A stretch of DNA of 42,885 nucleotides from an uncultured Eggerthellaceae bacterium. Lineage in GTDB: Bacteria > Actinomycetota > Coriobacteriia > Coriobacteriales > Eggerthellaceae. The stretch covers positions 1-42,885 of the forward strand of contig CAJURO010000015.1 in NCBI GenBank assembly GCA_910588985.1, given 5' to 3'. Of this stretch, positions 32,107 through 38,970 are shown piece after piece (the stretch's first letter is position 1; the number at the start of each line of letters is the position of its first letter). The translations under genes and the position numbers were made by a program. Below the pieces are notes generated by a model. The model saw nothing but the letters and a program-made list of their open reading frames with translations, searched no databases and was not told where the DNA came from.

Positions 32107-34080
32107 ATGGCGAAAAGCCCCACCTCTGGCAATACCTCAAGCACGGCCGCAGAACACGCGGATGCCTCTTTCGAGTCGGCACGCGCGCTGACGCAGCGCG
32201 CTACCCCTGATCAGATGGTCATCGTGCTTGACTTCGGCGCGCAATACGGGCAGCTGATCGCTCGGCGCGTGCGCGACCTGCATGTGTACTCAGAGGTGGT
32301 GCCGTGCGACATAAGCGCTCGTGAAGTGCGTGCGCTGGCGCCTGCGGCGATCATCCTCTCGGGTGGTCCTGCAAGCGTGTATGCGGAGGATGCGCCCAAG
32401 ATCGACCCTGAGATATTCGAGCTGAGCATTCCCGTGCTCGGCTTCTGCTATGGCCAGCAGATCATGGCCGTCATGCTTGGTGGCGAGGTTGCGCATACGG
32501 AAGCGGGCGAATATGGCCCAGCAGAGCTCACGCGTCTGGATGGCAAATGCGGCTTGCTTGCCAAGGATGGGCTTGAGACGCCTGAGCATGGAGCCGCCTT
32601 CGCCGAGATATTCGGGCAGAGCTCGATCGGCGACGGGACCGTCATGCTGCGCGGGCTTGACCTTGGTGGTGGCGCTGCTGGAGGCGATGGTGATGCCAGC
32701 GAAAGCGATGCGGATATCGCGGCGAAGGGCGGCACACCCACCTCAGCACTTTTCGGGAGCACGCCCTGCAGGCAGACGGTCTGGATGAGCCATCGTGATG
32801 CGGTAAGCCGCGTTCCCGAAGGGTTCGTTGTGACCTCTGAGACCGATGTGTGCCCCGTGGCGTCGATGGAGTGCGCCGAACGGAAGCTCTATGCGACGCA
32901 GTTTCATCCTGAGGTGAGGCATACGCCCTACGGGCAGGAGCTGCTTGCGAACTTCCTGTTCGATATCTGCGGCCTTGAGGCTACGTGGACGATGGATTCC
33001 ATCATCGAGGATGCGGTTACGGACATTCGCGAGCAGGTTGGCGATGAGCGCGTCATCCTCGGGCTGTCAGGCGGCGTGGATTCGAGCGTGGTCGCGGCAC
33101 TCTGCGCGCGTGCCATTGGGGATAAGGTGACGTGCGTGTTCGTGAACACGGGGCTGCTTCGCAAGAACGAGCCTGAAGAGGTCGAGGAGGTGTTCGCGAA
33201 GCAGTTCGATGTGGACTTCGTGCATGTGCATGCCGAGGAGCGCTATGCGGCGCTGCTGGCAGGTGTGACGGATCCTGAGACCAAGCGGCGCATCATCGGC
33301 GAGCAGTTCTGGAAGGAGTTCTTCGCCGTTGCTGAGGAGCGTGCGGAAGATGGTCGACCTGTGAAGTTCTTGGCGCAAGGGACGATCTATCCGGACATCA
33401 TCGAGAGCGGGGCGCGCAAGACAGGCGGGAAGGCCTCGACCATCAAGAGCCATCATAACCTGATCCCCTTCCCCGAGGGTGTGAGCTTCGAGCTGATCGA
33501 GCCGCTAGATCATTTCTTCAAGGATGAGGTGCGGGCGTTGGGCACGGCGCTAGGACTGCCCGATCATATCGTGCACAGGCAGCCGTTCCCGGGGCCTGGT
33601 TTGGCGATCCGCATCATCGGGGAGGTCACGCCTGAGAAGCTGGCGATCCTGAAGGATGCTGATGCGATCGTGCGCGAGGAGCTGGATGCATATAACGCGG
33701 AGTTAGTGAGGAGAGCGCTTGGCGGAGCAGAGGCTGCCGACGATACTGGCATGGGCGCGCGTCCCCGCCCTCATGTTACTGACGTCGAGATTGAGTGCGC
33801 GGAGCCTGGTGGTCCTGCAGTCGAGCGATCTGTGTGGCAGTACTTCGCCGTGTTGCCTGATGTACGTAGCGTTGGCGTGATGGGTGACGAGCGGACGTAT
33901 CAGAGGCCGATCATCCTACGTGCAGTGGAGTCAAGCGACGCGATGACAGCCGACTGGGCAAAGCTGCCATATGAGGTCCTCTCGCGGGTGAGCTCACGTA
34001 TTGTCGCAGAAGTGCCTGGGGTGAATCGTGTGGTGTACGACATCACAAGCAAGCCCCCTGCCACGATCGAGTGGGAGTAG
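32107..34080 (+). CDS. guaA: GMP synthase (glutamine-hydrolysing), enlarged form
   Basis: The 657-residue protein is well above the usual 510-525. It has a 34-residue Ser/Thr/Ala-rich N-terminal extension before the amidotransferase domain (VIVLDFGAQYGQLIARRVRD; Cys114 in GFCYGQQ; His267 and Glu269 in TQFHPEV). The synthetase PP-loop is SGGVDSS (321-327), followed by FLAQGTIYPDIIES, HHN and the dimer domain WQYFAVLP...VGVMGDERTY. Extra segments occur at about 148-216 (Gly/Ala/Asp-rich) and about 535-575. All catalytic residues are present, so it is probably active and makes GMP from XMP. AAAGGA precedes the ATG. An integrase island begins just downstream. Confidence 0.96.
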   Translation: MAKSPTSGNTSSTAAEHADASFESARALTQRATPDQMVIVLDFGAQYGQLIARRVRDLHVYSEVVPCDISAREVRALAPAAIILSGGPASVYAEDAPKIDPEIFELSIPVLGFCYGQQIMAVMLGGEVAHTEAGEYGPAELTRLDGKCGLLAKDGLETPEHGAAFAEIFGQSSIGDGTVMLRGLDLGGGAAGGDGDASESDADIAAKGGTPTSALFGSTPCRQTVWMSHRDAVSRVPEGFVVTSETDVCPVASMECAERKLYATQFHPEVRHTPYGQELLANFLFDICGLEATWTMDSIIEDAVTDIREQVGDERVILGLSGGVDSSVVAALCARAIGDKVTCVFVNTGLLRKNEPEEVEEVFAKQFDVDFVHVHAEERYAALLAGVTDPETKRRIIGEQFWKEFFAVAEERAEDGRPVKFLAQGTIYPDIIESGARKTGGKASTIKSHHNLIPFPEGVSFELIEPLDHFFKDEVRALGTALGLPDHIVHRQPFPGPGLAIRIIGEVTPEKLAILKDADAIVREELDAYNAELVRRALGGAEAADDTGMGARPRPHVTDVEIECAEPGGPAVERSVWQYFAVLPDVRSVGVMGDERTYQRPIILRAVESSDAMTADWAKLPYEVLSRVSSRIVAEVPGVNRVVYDITSKPPATIEWE

Positions 34081-34150
34081 GGCGCAAGTGGCTTACACGG
34101 AAGCATTCGCCCAGTTCAAGGGTTTGCGCGTCCGCGAAACGAGCTCGAAA

Positions 34151-34172
34151 AGCGTCATCACAGCGTCATCAC
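34151..34172. repeat. Tandem 11-bp direct repeat near guaA
   Basis: AGCGTCATCAC occurs twice back to back 70 bp after guaA, on the integrase side. It parallels the tandem 11-mer at 3729-3750 beside the tRNA fragment. Arm-type integrase binding sites are the likeliest explanation. Confidence 0.5.
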
Positions 34173-34269
34173 GTGGGTCCGAAATCCACAACTCGTAACA
34201 GGGTTTTGAGCATCATCGATCGGTACCCCGTATCGGTCTTTCGGATGAATATATCAGCTAAAAGCGAAT

Positions 34270-34344
34270 CGAATGGGCATCCCTTCTCTTCTAGGTTGAT
34301 CGGATCAATCCGATGGTATTCGAAAGAAGGGATGCCCGTATTCG
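34270..34344. repeat. Long inverted repeat at island junction
   Basis: CGAAT plus GGGCATCCCTTCT (34275-34287) pairs with AGAAGGGATGCCC (34325-34337) plus ATTCG (34340-34344). The loop contains a second small dyad (TGATCGGATCAATCCGAT). No T-run follows, so a terminator is not obvious; it may be a MITE remnant or a recombination site. Confidence 0.55.
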
Positions 34345-34435
34345 CGGGCGTCGAGTTAAGGCTCGCTTAGATCCGCTAAGGTCATTCTTCGCAGAGATTC
34401 CACAAGAGAGGCCGCGAGGCATATGAAACAGGCCG

Positions 34436-34798
34436 TCAGTCGCGACTAAGGTCGATGATCCTCTCAACCGCATCGAACTCCTCTTCGCCGTATCTCGCGA
34501 ACGCCGCCACGAGGCCGGCGAGCCACCTGATCTCATCGAGCAAGGCGTCGCTCAGCTCGCTTGCGCTCGCGAGAGCTTCTAGCCTCTTTGCTATCCGCTC
34601 GGATTTCTCGCGTAGGTTCTTCACCACCCGGCTGCTCGGCACTATGACCACCTCGCGTTCCAGGGCGCGCGTGAGCAGGTAGTCCTGCTTCGTGAGGCCG
34701 CTCGTTCTCACCATCTCATCGATCTCTGCGGCTTGCCCCGGTGTTACCCAGAACGCTATCGTCTTACTGCGCTTGCGCGCCTCCCTCGGACAGCTCAT
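34436..34798 (-). CDS. RHH-type small protein, MobC/excisionase-like
   Basis: The 120-residue protein begins with a ribbon-helix-helix pattern: KRSKTIAFWVTPGQAAEIDEMVRTSGLTKQDYLLTRAL (about residues 9-47), then a helical C-terminus. This resembles MobC-like mobilisation or regulatory proteins of integrative elements. Its ATG overlaps the integrase stop (ATGA, 34795-34798), so it was part of the integrase operon. No relaxase is in the window. The exact role (excision, mobilisation or regulation) is inference. Confidence 0.6.
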   Translation of the reverse strand: MSCPREARKRSKTIAFWVTPGQAAEIDEMVRTSGLTKQDYLLTRALEREVVIVPSSRVVKNLREKSERIAKRLEALASASELSDALLDEIRWLAGLVAAFARYGEEEFDAVERIIDLSRD

Positions 34799-35866
34799 CG
34801 CATGCCTCCCTCTATTTCGAGAGCCTTCGCCATGTCATGCTGGCGCGCCGGGAAGAGGTGCGCGTAAGTGAACGTGACGGAGATTGAGGAGTGTCCTATC
34901 TTCTCCGCTATCGCAGGGGTGGGAAAACCGAGATCGATGAGAAGCGACACGTGGCTGTGACGCAAGTCGTGAACGCGGATCTGGGGAAGCCCCGCCGTTT
35001 CGGCCCCCTCTTTCAGATGCCGTCTCATCTTGTGGCGCATGAACGGGAATATGCGCTCGTCGAGAGCCGTCCCCTTCGCGTACATGAGCGAGCTCAGCTC
35101 CTCTTCGAGGAAAGGCGGCATCTGCACGACGCGGCGCGACGTGCTCGTCTTCGGGGTGCTCACCACATAGAAGCCTTTGACCTTGGATATAGCCTTCCTC
35201 ACCATGATGACGCCTCGGTTGAAGTCGATGTCGTCTCCTGTGAGAGCGAGCATCTCGCCTGAGCGAAGCCCACACCAGTAGAGGACTTCGAAGGCGCAAT
35301 GCAGCTCAGGATCGTCTTCCACCTGATCAGAGAAGCTCAGGTACTCCTCCTTCGTTCAGAACCTCATCTCGCCCGCCCGTTTCTTGCCCATCTTGCGAAG
35401 CCCTTTCATTGGATTGCGGGCAAGCCGGTAATGATTCGCAGCATGGTTAAGGATCGCGTCGAGCTGGTTGTTGAGCGAGCGGAGGTGCGTTTGCGCATAC
35501 GGTGTGCCGTCCTTCTTCCGCGCCGCGCGCATCAGGTCCTGCCAAAGCAGGATATCGGGCGCTGCGAGCTCCTCAATCAGGGTGTCACCGAGGTACGGCT
35601 CGATCCTCTTTCGAAACAGAGCCTCCTTCCTGCACCCAGGTGCTCGCTGCCACGGTCGGCTTGATGTCGCGCTCGTATGCCTCGAAGAAACGCGATAAGA
35701 TGATGGATCTCAAGTATGGCAAGTCTTTCAGGTCCTCCTCCCATCTCTTCGCCTCTTCTTCTGACTTGAAGCCACGCTTCGTGGTGCGTCTGACAACGCC
35801 GTTTATGTCCTTGAACCTGCAGGACACCCACCAGCAGTCAGTCGACCGATCTTTGTAGACGCTCAT
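34795..35866 (-). pseudogene. Tyrosine recombinase (integrase), frameshift plus nonsense mutation
   Basis: The N-terminal 80 or so residues (from 35866, GGAG upstream) are the Arm-type DNA-binding domain of an AP2-like integrase, ending ...TVAASTW. A +1 frameshift near 35625-35635 then moves to the frame RKEALFRKRIEPYLGDTLIEELAAPDI, which continues through the core-binding domain to MRF, where TGA (35356-35358) replaces the Trp of the conserved FWTKEEYL. The catalytic domain follows: CGLRSGEMLAL (Arg), LRHSHVSLL (His-x-x-Arg variant), KIGHSSISVTFTYAH (Tyr). The catalytic domain is intact but cannot be made as one protein, so the island is probably immobile unless another integrase acts. Confidence 0.88.
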
Positions 35867-36138
35867 TTCTGTCTCCTTTCACTAGATGAGCTTGCAACGA
35901 GAATGCAATCACTCGAAAGGAGGGAGCGCCACTTTCATCGGGTTACGCAAGACCTGATGGCAGCCGAATCAACTTGAGATCATTTGGGAAACAAATGATT
36001 TTCGAGTAAAAATGCCAGGTCAAACCCACTGCGCCAATTTGACGCAGTGCAGTATAGTTGGCACGCAAGAGCTATCGGCAGCCAGGGCTCATATGCTTTT
36101 CGCAATTGCGCCCTGCTGTCGCGTATGTTACAAAATCA
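35867..36138. other. Intergenic region upstream of integrase remnant and AbiE locus
   Basis: No supported ORF. The integrase promoter should lie near 35880-35910. An inverted repeat CACTGCG (36027-36033)/CGCAGTG (36043-36049) is followed by TATAGT (36053-36058), which looks like an operator plus -10 box of a gene no longer present. The small RNA promoter follows at 36106-36134. Confidence 0.4.
36106..36134 (+). promoter_or_regulatory. Promoter of small RNA, copy 2
   Basis: TACAAA (36129-36134) lies at the same place relative to the RNA as TATAAA in copy 1, in the shared context ATGTTAYAAA. TTGCGC (36106-36111) is a weak -35 with 17-bp spacing. Confidence 0.4.
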
Positions 36139-36228
36139 TTGGAGGCTGTTACGCTTCTACCAAGTGGCCGGGAGCTATCTCCTGGCTTCTTCCAAGTGCC
36201 GGGGACGTTTCCCCCGGCTTTTCTTTGC
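36139..36228 (+). ncRNA. Small structured RNA, copy 2, upstream of abiEi
   Basis: It begins with TTGGAGGCTG, like TTGGTGGCTG of copy 1. Two GC-rich hairpins follow, each preceded by CCAAG: GCCGGGAG/CTCCTGGC (about 36167-36187) and GCCGGGG/CCCCCGGC (about 36198-36218) followed by TTTTCTTT. The second is a good intrinsic terminator. Copy 1 has a single such hairpin. Downstream is AbiEi, not DUF3800, and abiE has its own promoter after the terminator. Confidence 0.55.
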
Positions 36229-36235
36229 TATTGGA

Positions 36236-36266
36236 ATTGTCAAAACAATACTGAAAATGGTATAGT
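36236..36266 (+). promoter_or_regulatory. abiE promoter and palindromic operator
   Basis: TTGTCA (36237-36242) and TATAGT (36261-36266) are spaced 18 bp. The inverted repeat ATTGT-CAAA-ACAAT (36236-36249) overlaps the -35. A start 6-7 bp after the -10 would fall on the abiEi ATG at 36273, so the mRNA is probably leaderless. AbiEi antitoxins are known to repress their own promoter through inverted repeats, which fits. Confidence 0.65.
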
Positions 36267-36272
36267 TCTGCC

Positions 36273-36806
36273 ATGACTTACTATGATCAGATATACGAGT
36301 TGGCGGTGGACAACCACTATCTCATCAGCACGCAAGACGCTGCCGATGCGGGGATTCCACCGGTGGAGCTCCCCAAACTGGCGCAGAGGGGGAAACTAGA
36401 GAACATCTCACGCGGCCTTTACCGGCTCACGAGGCGAGTGCCGCATGAGAACGACGCTTATGCGACGGCGATTGCGCGGGTCGGAAGGGGCGCGTACCTC
36501 TTCGGGGAGAGTGTGATCGCTATGCTTGGGCTTGCGCCTACGAATCCGACCTACATCTGCGTCGCTACGCCGAATCGTACGAGGAGGCGTCTGCCGCCCT
36601 CCATTCGTCTCAAGAAGCATGATGAGGGCGATGCTCCCACCGTGTACGACGGCATCCCATCCCAAAGCGCCGCGAATGCGATACGTAGCGCGAGGGAGAC
36701 TATGATGGACGACCGTTTGCAGGAGGCCGCAAAAAGGGCGCGCGAAGAGGGTTATATCAGCAAGATCGAGTACGCGTCCATCAAAGAAGAGATGGGGTGG
36801 ACATGA
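36273..36806 (+). CDS. abiEi: AbiEi-type antitoxin / transcriptional repressor
   Basis: The 177-residue protein has the AbiEi architecture. An N-terminal winged helix-turn-helix (about residues 1-60) includes YLISTQDAADAGIPPVELPKLAQRGKLENISRGLYRL, and the antitoxin domain carries GAYLFGESVIAMLGL and the typical YVATPNR-like strand YICVATPNRTRRR. No ribosome site is needed if the message is leaderless (see the promoter entry). Its stop overlaps the abiEii ATG (ATGA at 36803-36806), as usual for type IV toxin-antitoxin pairs. It represses the operon and counteracts the toxin. Confidence 0.9.
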   Translation: MTYYDQIYELAVDNHYLISTQDAADAGIPPVELPKLAQRGKLENISRGLYRLTRRVPHENDAYATAIARVGRGAYLFGESVIAMLGLAPTNPTYICVATPNRTRRRLPPSIRLKKHDEGDAPTVYDGIPSQSAANAIRSARETMMDDRLQEAAKRAREEGYISKIEYASIKEEMGWT

Positions 36807-37618
36807 GCAAGCCCAACAGCAAGAGAAACCTCGACATGGCTATTCGTCGCATGGGCGAGAATGATGAGGATTATCTCCGGAACCGCACCGTGATAGCGAA
36901 CGCGGTGATTAGCCAGATACTTCCGAATGCCGTGATAAAAGGGGGCTCGTCGCTTAAGATTCGCTTCGGCGACGCATCGACTCGTGCCACGACCGATTTG
37001 GACGTAGCCCGATCGGTCGGGAGCAGTGAGTTCGCCGAGGGCTTCAAGAAGAACCTCGCAGAAGGATGGGAGGGGTTCACGGGCAGGCTCGTCGAGCGTC
37101 CGAAGGCGAGGCCGAAAAGCGTGCCGGAGCGCTATGTAATGCAGCCCTACGAGGTCAAGCTCTCCTACCTGGGAAGCCCTTGGTGCACCGTCATCTTCGA
37201 GGTGGGACACGATGAGATCGGTGACGCCGACGAGGCAGAGTACGTTCTTCCGCGCGATGCGTCCGACATGCTCGGGGCGATGGGCTTTCCTGAACTCGAT
37301 CCCGTCGCTCTCATGCCACTCCACTACCAGATAGCCCAGAAGCTCCATGGCGCAAGCGAGCCTGTTAGCCAACGGGCGCACGATCTAGTGGACCTCCAAG
37401 TGATGACCCGCAACGAGTGCGTGGACATGCAGCTAGTAAGGGAGACTTGTGAGAGGCTGTATGCTTATAGGCGCATGCAGCCGTGGACTACCCCCATCGT
37501 CGCCAATGAGGGATGGGACGCCATCTACGCCGAGGCAGCGGCAGGGCTGGATGTTCTGCAAGATGTGTCTGATGCGGTCGAGTGGGCCAACCAGTTCGTA
37601 GACCAGATAGCAGGATAG
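36803..37618 (+). CDS. abiEii: AbiEii-type nucleotidyltransferase toxin
   Basis: The 271-residue protein has the DUF1814 nucleotidyltransferase core GGSSLKIRFGDASTRATTDLDVA (residues 47-69; catalytic Asp65 and Asp67) and the later motif LHYQIAQKLHGA...RAHDLVDL (Lys and Asp expected in the active site). AbiEii enzymes transfer nucleotides to tRNA or another target and abort phage infection. GGTGG precedes the ATG, which overlaps the antitoxin stop; an in-frame GTG at 36797 is less likely. Both key motifs are intact, so it should be functional. Confidence 0.9.
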   Translation: MSKPNSKRNLDMAIRRMGENDEDYLRNRTVIANAVISQILPNAVIKGGSSLKIRFGDASTRATTDLDVARSVGSSEFAEGFKKNLAEGWEGFTGRLVERPKARPKSVPERYVMQPYEVKLSYLGSPWCTVIFEVGHDEIGDADEAEYVLPRDASDMLGAMGFPELDPVALMPLHYQIAQKLHGASEPVSQRAHDLVDLQVMTRNECVDMQLVRETCERLYAYRRMQPWTTPIVANEGWDAIYAEAAAGLDVLQDVSDAVEWANQFVDQIAG

Positions 37619-37651
37619 TACGGTTTTCTGAAGAAACGCCAGTTCGGACTT

Positions 37652-37679
37652 GCGTGGACAAATTATCCACGCATTTTTT
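37652..37679 (+). terminator. Terminator of abiE operon
   Basis: GCGTGGA (37652-37658) and TCCACGC (37666-37672) with a 7-nt loop are followed by A and six T residues. It lies 34 bp after abiEii. Confidence 0.85.
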
Positions 37680-37743
37680 GCAGTTGTTCGAGGTGCTGGC
37701 AGAAGTCGTCTTTGGCTAAAACAATAGGGAATTCCTAAAGTTA

Positions 37744-37771
37744 TTGACAATCTGATTGGATAACCTAATCT
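37744..37771 (+). promoter_or_regulatory. Orphan promoter antisense to the CBASS 3' end
   Basis: Consensus TTGACA (37744-37749), 16 bp, TAATCT (37766-37771), with the dyad GATTGG-ATAA-CCTAATC between and over them. Transcription would run rightward into the 3' end of cap15, antisense to the CBASS operon. No ORF or terminator follows within 150 bp. Confidence 0.4.
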
Positions 37772-37826
37772 TGTTATTGGCCCCTCATCATTCCTCGAAG
37801 TTGTCTTCTGCTGTGGTTGAAAATGC

Positions 37827-38495
37827 CTACGAATTGCGATGTAGGGAAAATGTGCCCTTTGTTCCGGGTGTGCGGTTTGTGAAGTAGTGACCATTCATAT
37901 TATTTGCAGTGCATCTTACATGGCTGAATCCCAGGTGTTCTCTTTCCCACGTGGCATCTACGACCGACTTGCTCCCAGCCTCATTACCATAGGAGTATTC
38001 CAACAGACAGCTTTTTGTTTTGGGATTACACTCCCGAATGCCGACAATCGCGCTGCGAGAAGAAGACGATGGATAATGTGAGACACACTGCATCCTTGAG
38101 AAAGTTTGTGTGACGACAAGCATCATCGAACAGCATGTATTGACGTCTGAGTCGTCTTTAAAGCTAGAAATAAGTTCGCCCTCCCATTCGCCGTTCAGAT
38201 CTGGAATGCCATGAATCGCGATAAAAGGGGGTTTGCGCCAAAGCCACCTATCGAATACTGTCCAGAGGATCCCAAAAAGCGTAAACGTTCCTATTCCTCC
38301 AAAGGATACGAGCCCTACTGCACTCATAGCATCAATAATCTCGTGATCGAACACTCCTTCGACGGCGCTTTTCAAAAACGGAAGAAATATGAGATTAAGC
38401 ACTATTGCTAGCACCATTGAGGCCGCCGCTACAGCGACAAATGCCTTTTTGCGTACATCATCGTCGTCAATCGAGTATGGCGTCAATCCAGTCAT
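37827..38495 (-). CDS. cap15: CBASS effector Cap15: two TM helices plus beta-barrel
   Basis: The 222-residue protein has two transmembrane helices (about residues 16-40 and 57-80) followed by a domain starting IPDLNGEWEGELISS (about 96-110), rich in alternating beta strands. This matches Cap15, in which the barrel binds the cyclic oligonucleotide and the TM helices disrupt the inner membrane. DLNGEW is the typical first strand of the barrel. Its start overlaps the cap3 stop (ATGA, 38492-38495). It is the last gene of the operon. I assign the family by architecture and the N-terminal motif; a structure prediction would confirm it. Confidence 0.78.
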   Translation of the reverse strand: MTGLTPYSIDDDDVRKKAFVAVAAASMVLAIVLNLIFLPFLKSAVEGVFDHEIIDAMSAVGLVSFGGIGTFTLFGILWTVFDRWLWRKPPFIAIHGIPDLNGEWEGELISSFKDDSDVNTCCSMMLVVTQTFSRMQCVSHYPSSSSRSAIVGIRECNPKTKSCLLEYSYGNEAGSKSVVDATWEREHLGFSHVRCTANNMNGHYFTNRTPGTKGTFSLHRNS

Positions 38496-38968
38496 GAAGA
38501 TATCCCTTCTTCTGGCGATATTATTCCCTGAGTATCGATCATGCCGATAAACGTATTATCAGAGCTTCCAAATATGAGTAAAAATATGTGTTCAAAAGGA
38601 TGGGGGCCGCATTTCGCCAAGTATCTTGCTGCGCGTTCATCCATTCTGGAAGGATGGGGATATGGCTCGTTGTGAGTATGCCATTCTCCGAGATAGTTTT
38701 CTTTCCCGCGCGCGCGTGCCCATGATGCGCGAATCTTATTATTGGCCGCTACTTTTGATCGCACAAATGCTGAATGATGTCGCTTGTCGCTTGGTGAGGG
38801 AAAAGTGATATCTGTCACTTCGTAAGTTTTTCCGTCCGTGGACCGAGTTCCAATCAGGACCCCGCCAGATTCTTTGTCCATTCCGTTCATTTTGGCGTAG
38901 CGCCTAAGTTTCGATATGATCTTTGCGCTAATCCGAAGCTCGACGCCGCCTTCAAAGATGACGTTCAT
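38492..38968 (-). CDS. cap3: CBASS Cap3: JAB/MPN-type isopeptidase
   Basis: The 158-residue protein has a complete JAMM zinc site: Glu33 in KESGGVLIG, and His97, His99, Ser107 and Asp110 in EWHTHNEPYPHPSRMD. Cap3 removes the CD-NTase from the conjugates that Cap2 makes. The start at 38968 lies two bases after the cap2 stop; a longer ORF from 39121 would overlap the cap2 C-terminus out of frame and is rejected. It lies between cap2 and cap15. Confidence 0.92.
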   Translation of the reverse strand: MNVIFEGGVELRISAKIISKLRRYAKMNGMDKESGGVLIGTRSTDGKTYEVTDITFPSPSDKRHHSAFVRSKVAANNKIRASWARARGKENYLGEWHTHNEPYPHPSRMDERAARYLAKCGPHPFEHIFLLIFGSSDNTFIGMIDTQGIISPEEGISS

Positions 38969-38970
38969 GT

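Larger units (their letters stand above)
34081..34435. other. Non-coding junction between guaA and the integrase island
   Basis: No ORF supported. It contains a perfect tandem 11-bp repeat AGCGTCATCAC (34151-34161 and 34162-34172) and a long inverted repeat (34270-34344). The window holds no second copy of the guaA 3' end, so the exact attachment site is not defined. Confidence 0.5.

Noticed and set aside
35356..35358. TGA at a conserved Trp position as evidence for UGA=Trp recoding
   Set aside because: TGA ends several intact genes in the window (for example abiEi and the Trp leader), and the same integrase also carries a frameshift, so a nonsense mutation is simpler.
36138..36228. CRISPR-like array from the CCAAG-hairpin repeats
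   Set aside because: Only two or three units with no constant-length spacers, and the last one is a terminator.
36012..36276. Three short overlapping plus-strand ORFs before abiEi
   Set aside because: They fall in the small RNA and promoter region, occur in all three frames and have no ribosome sites.
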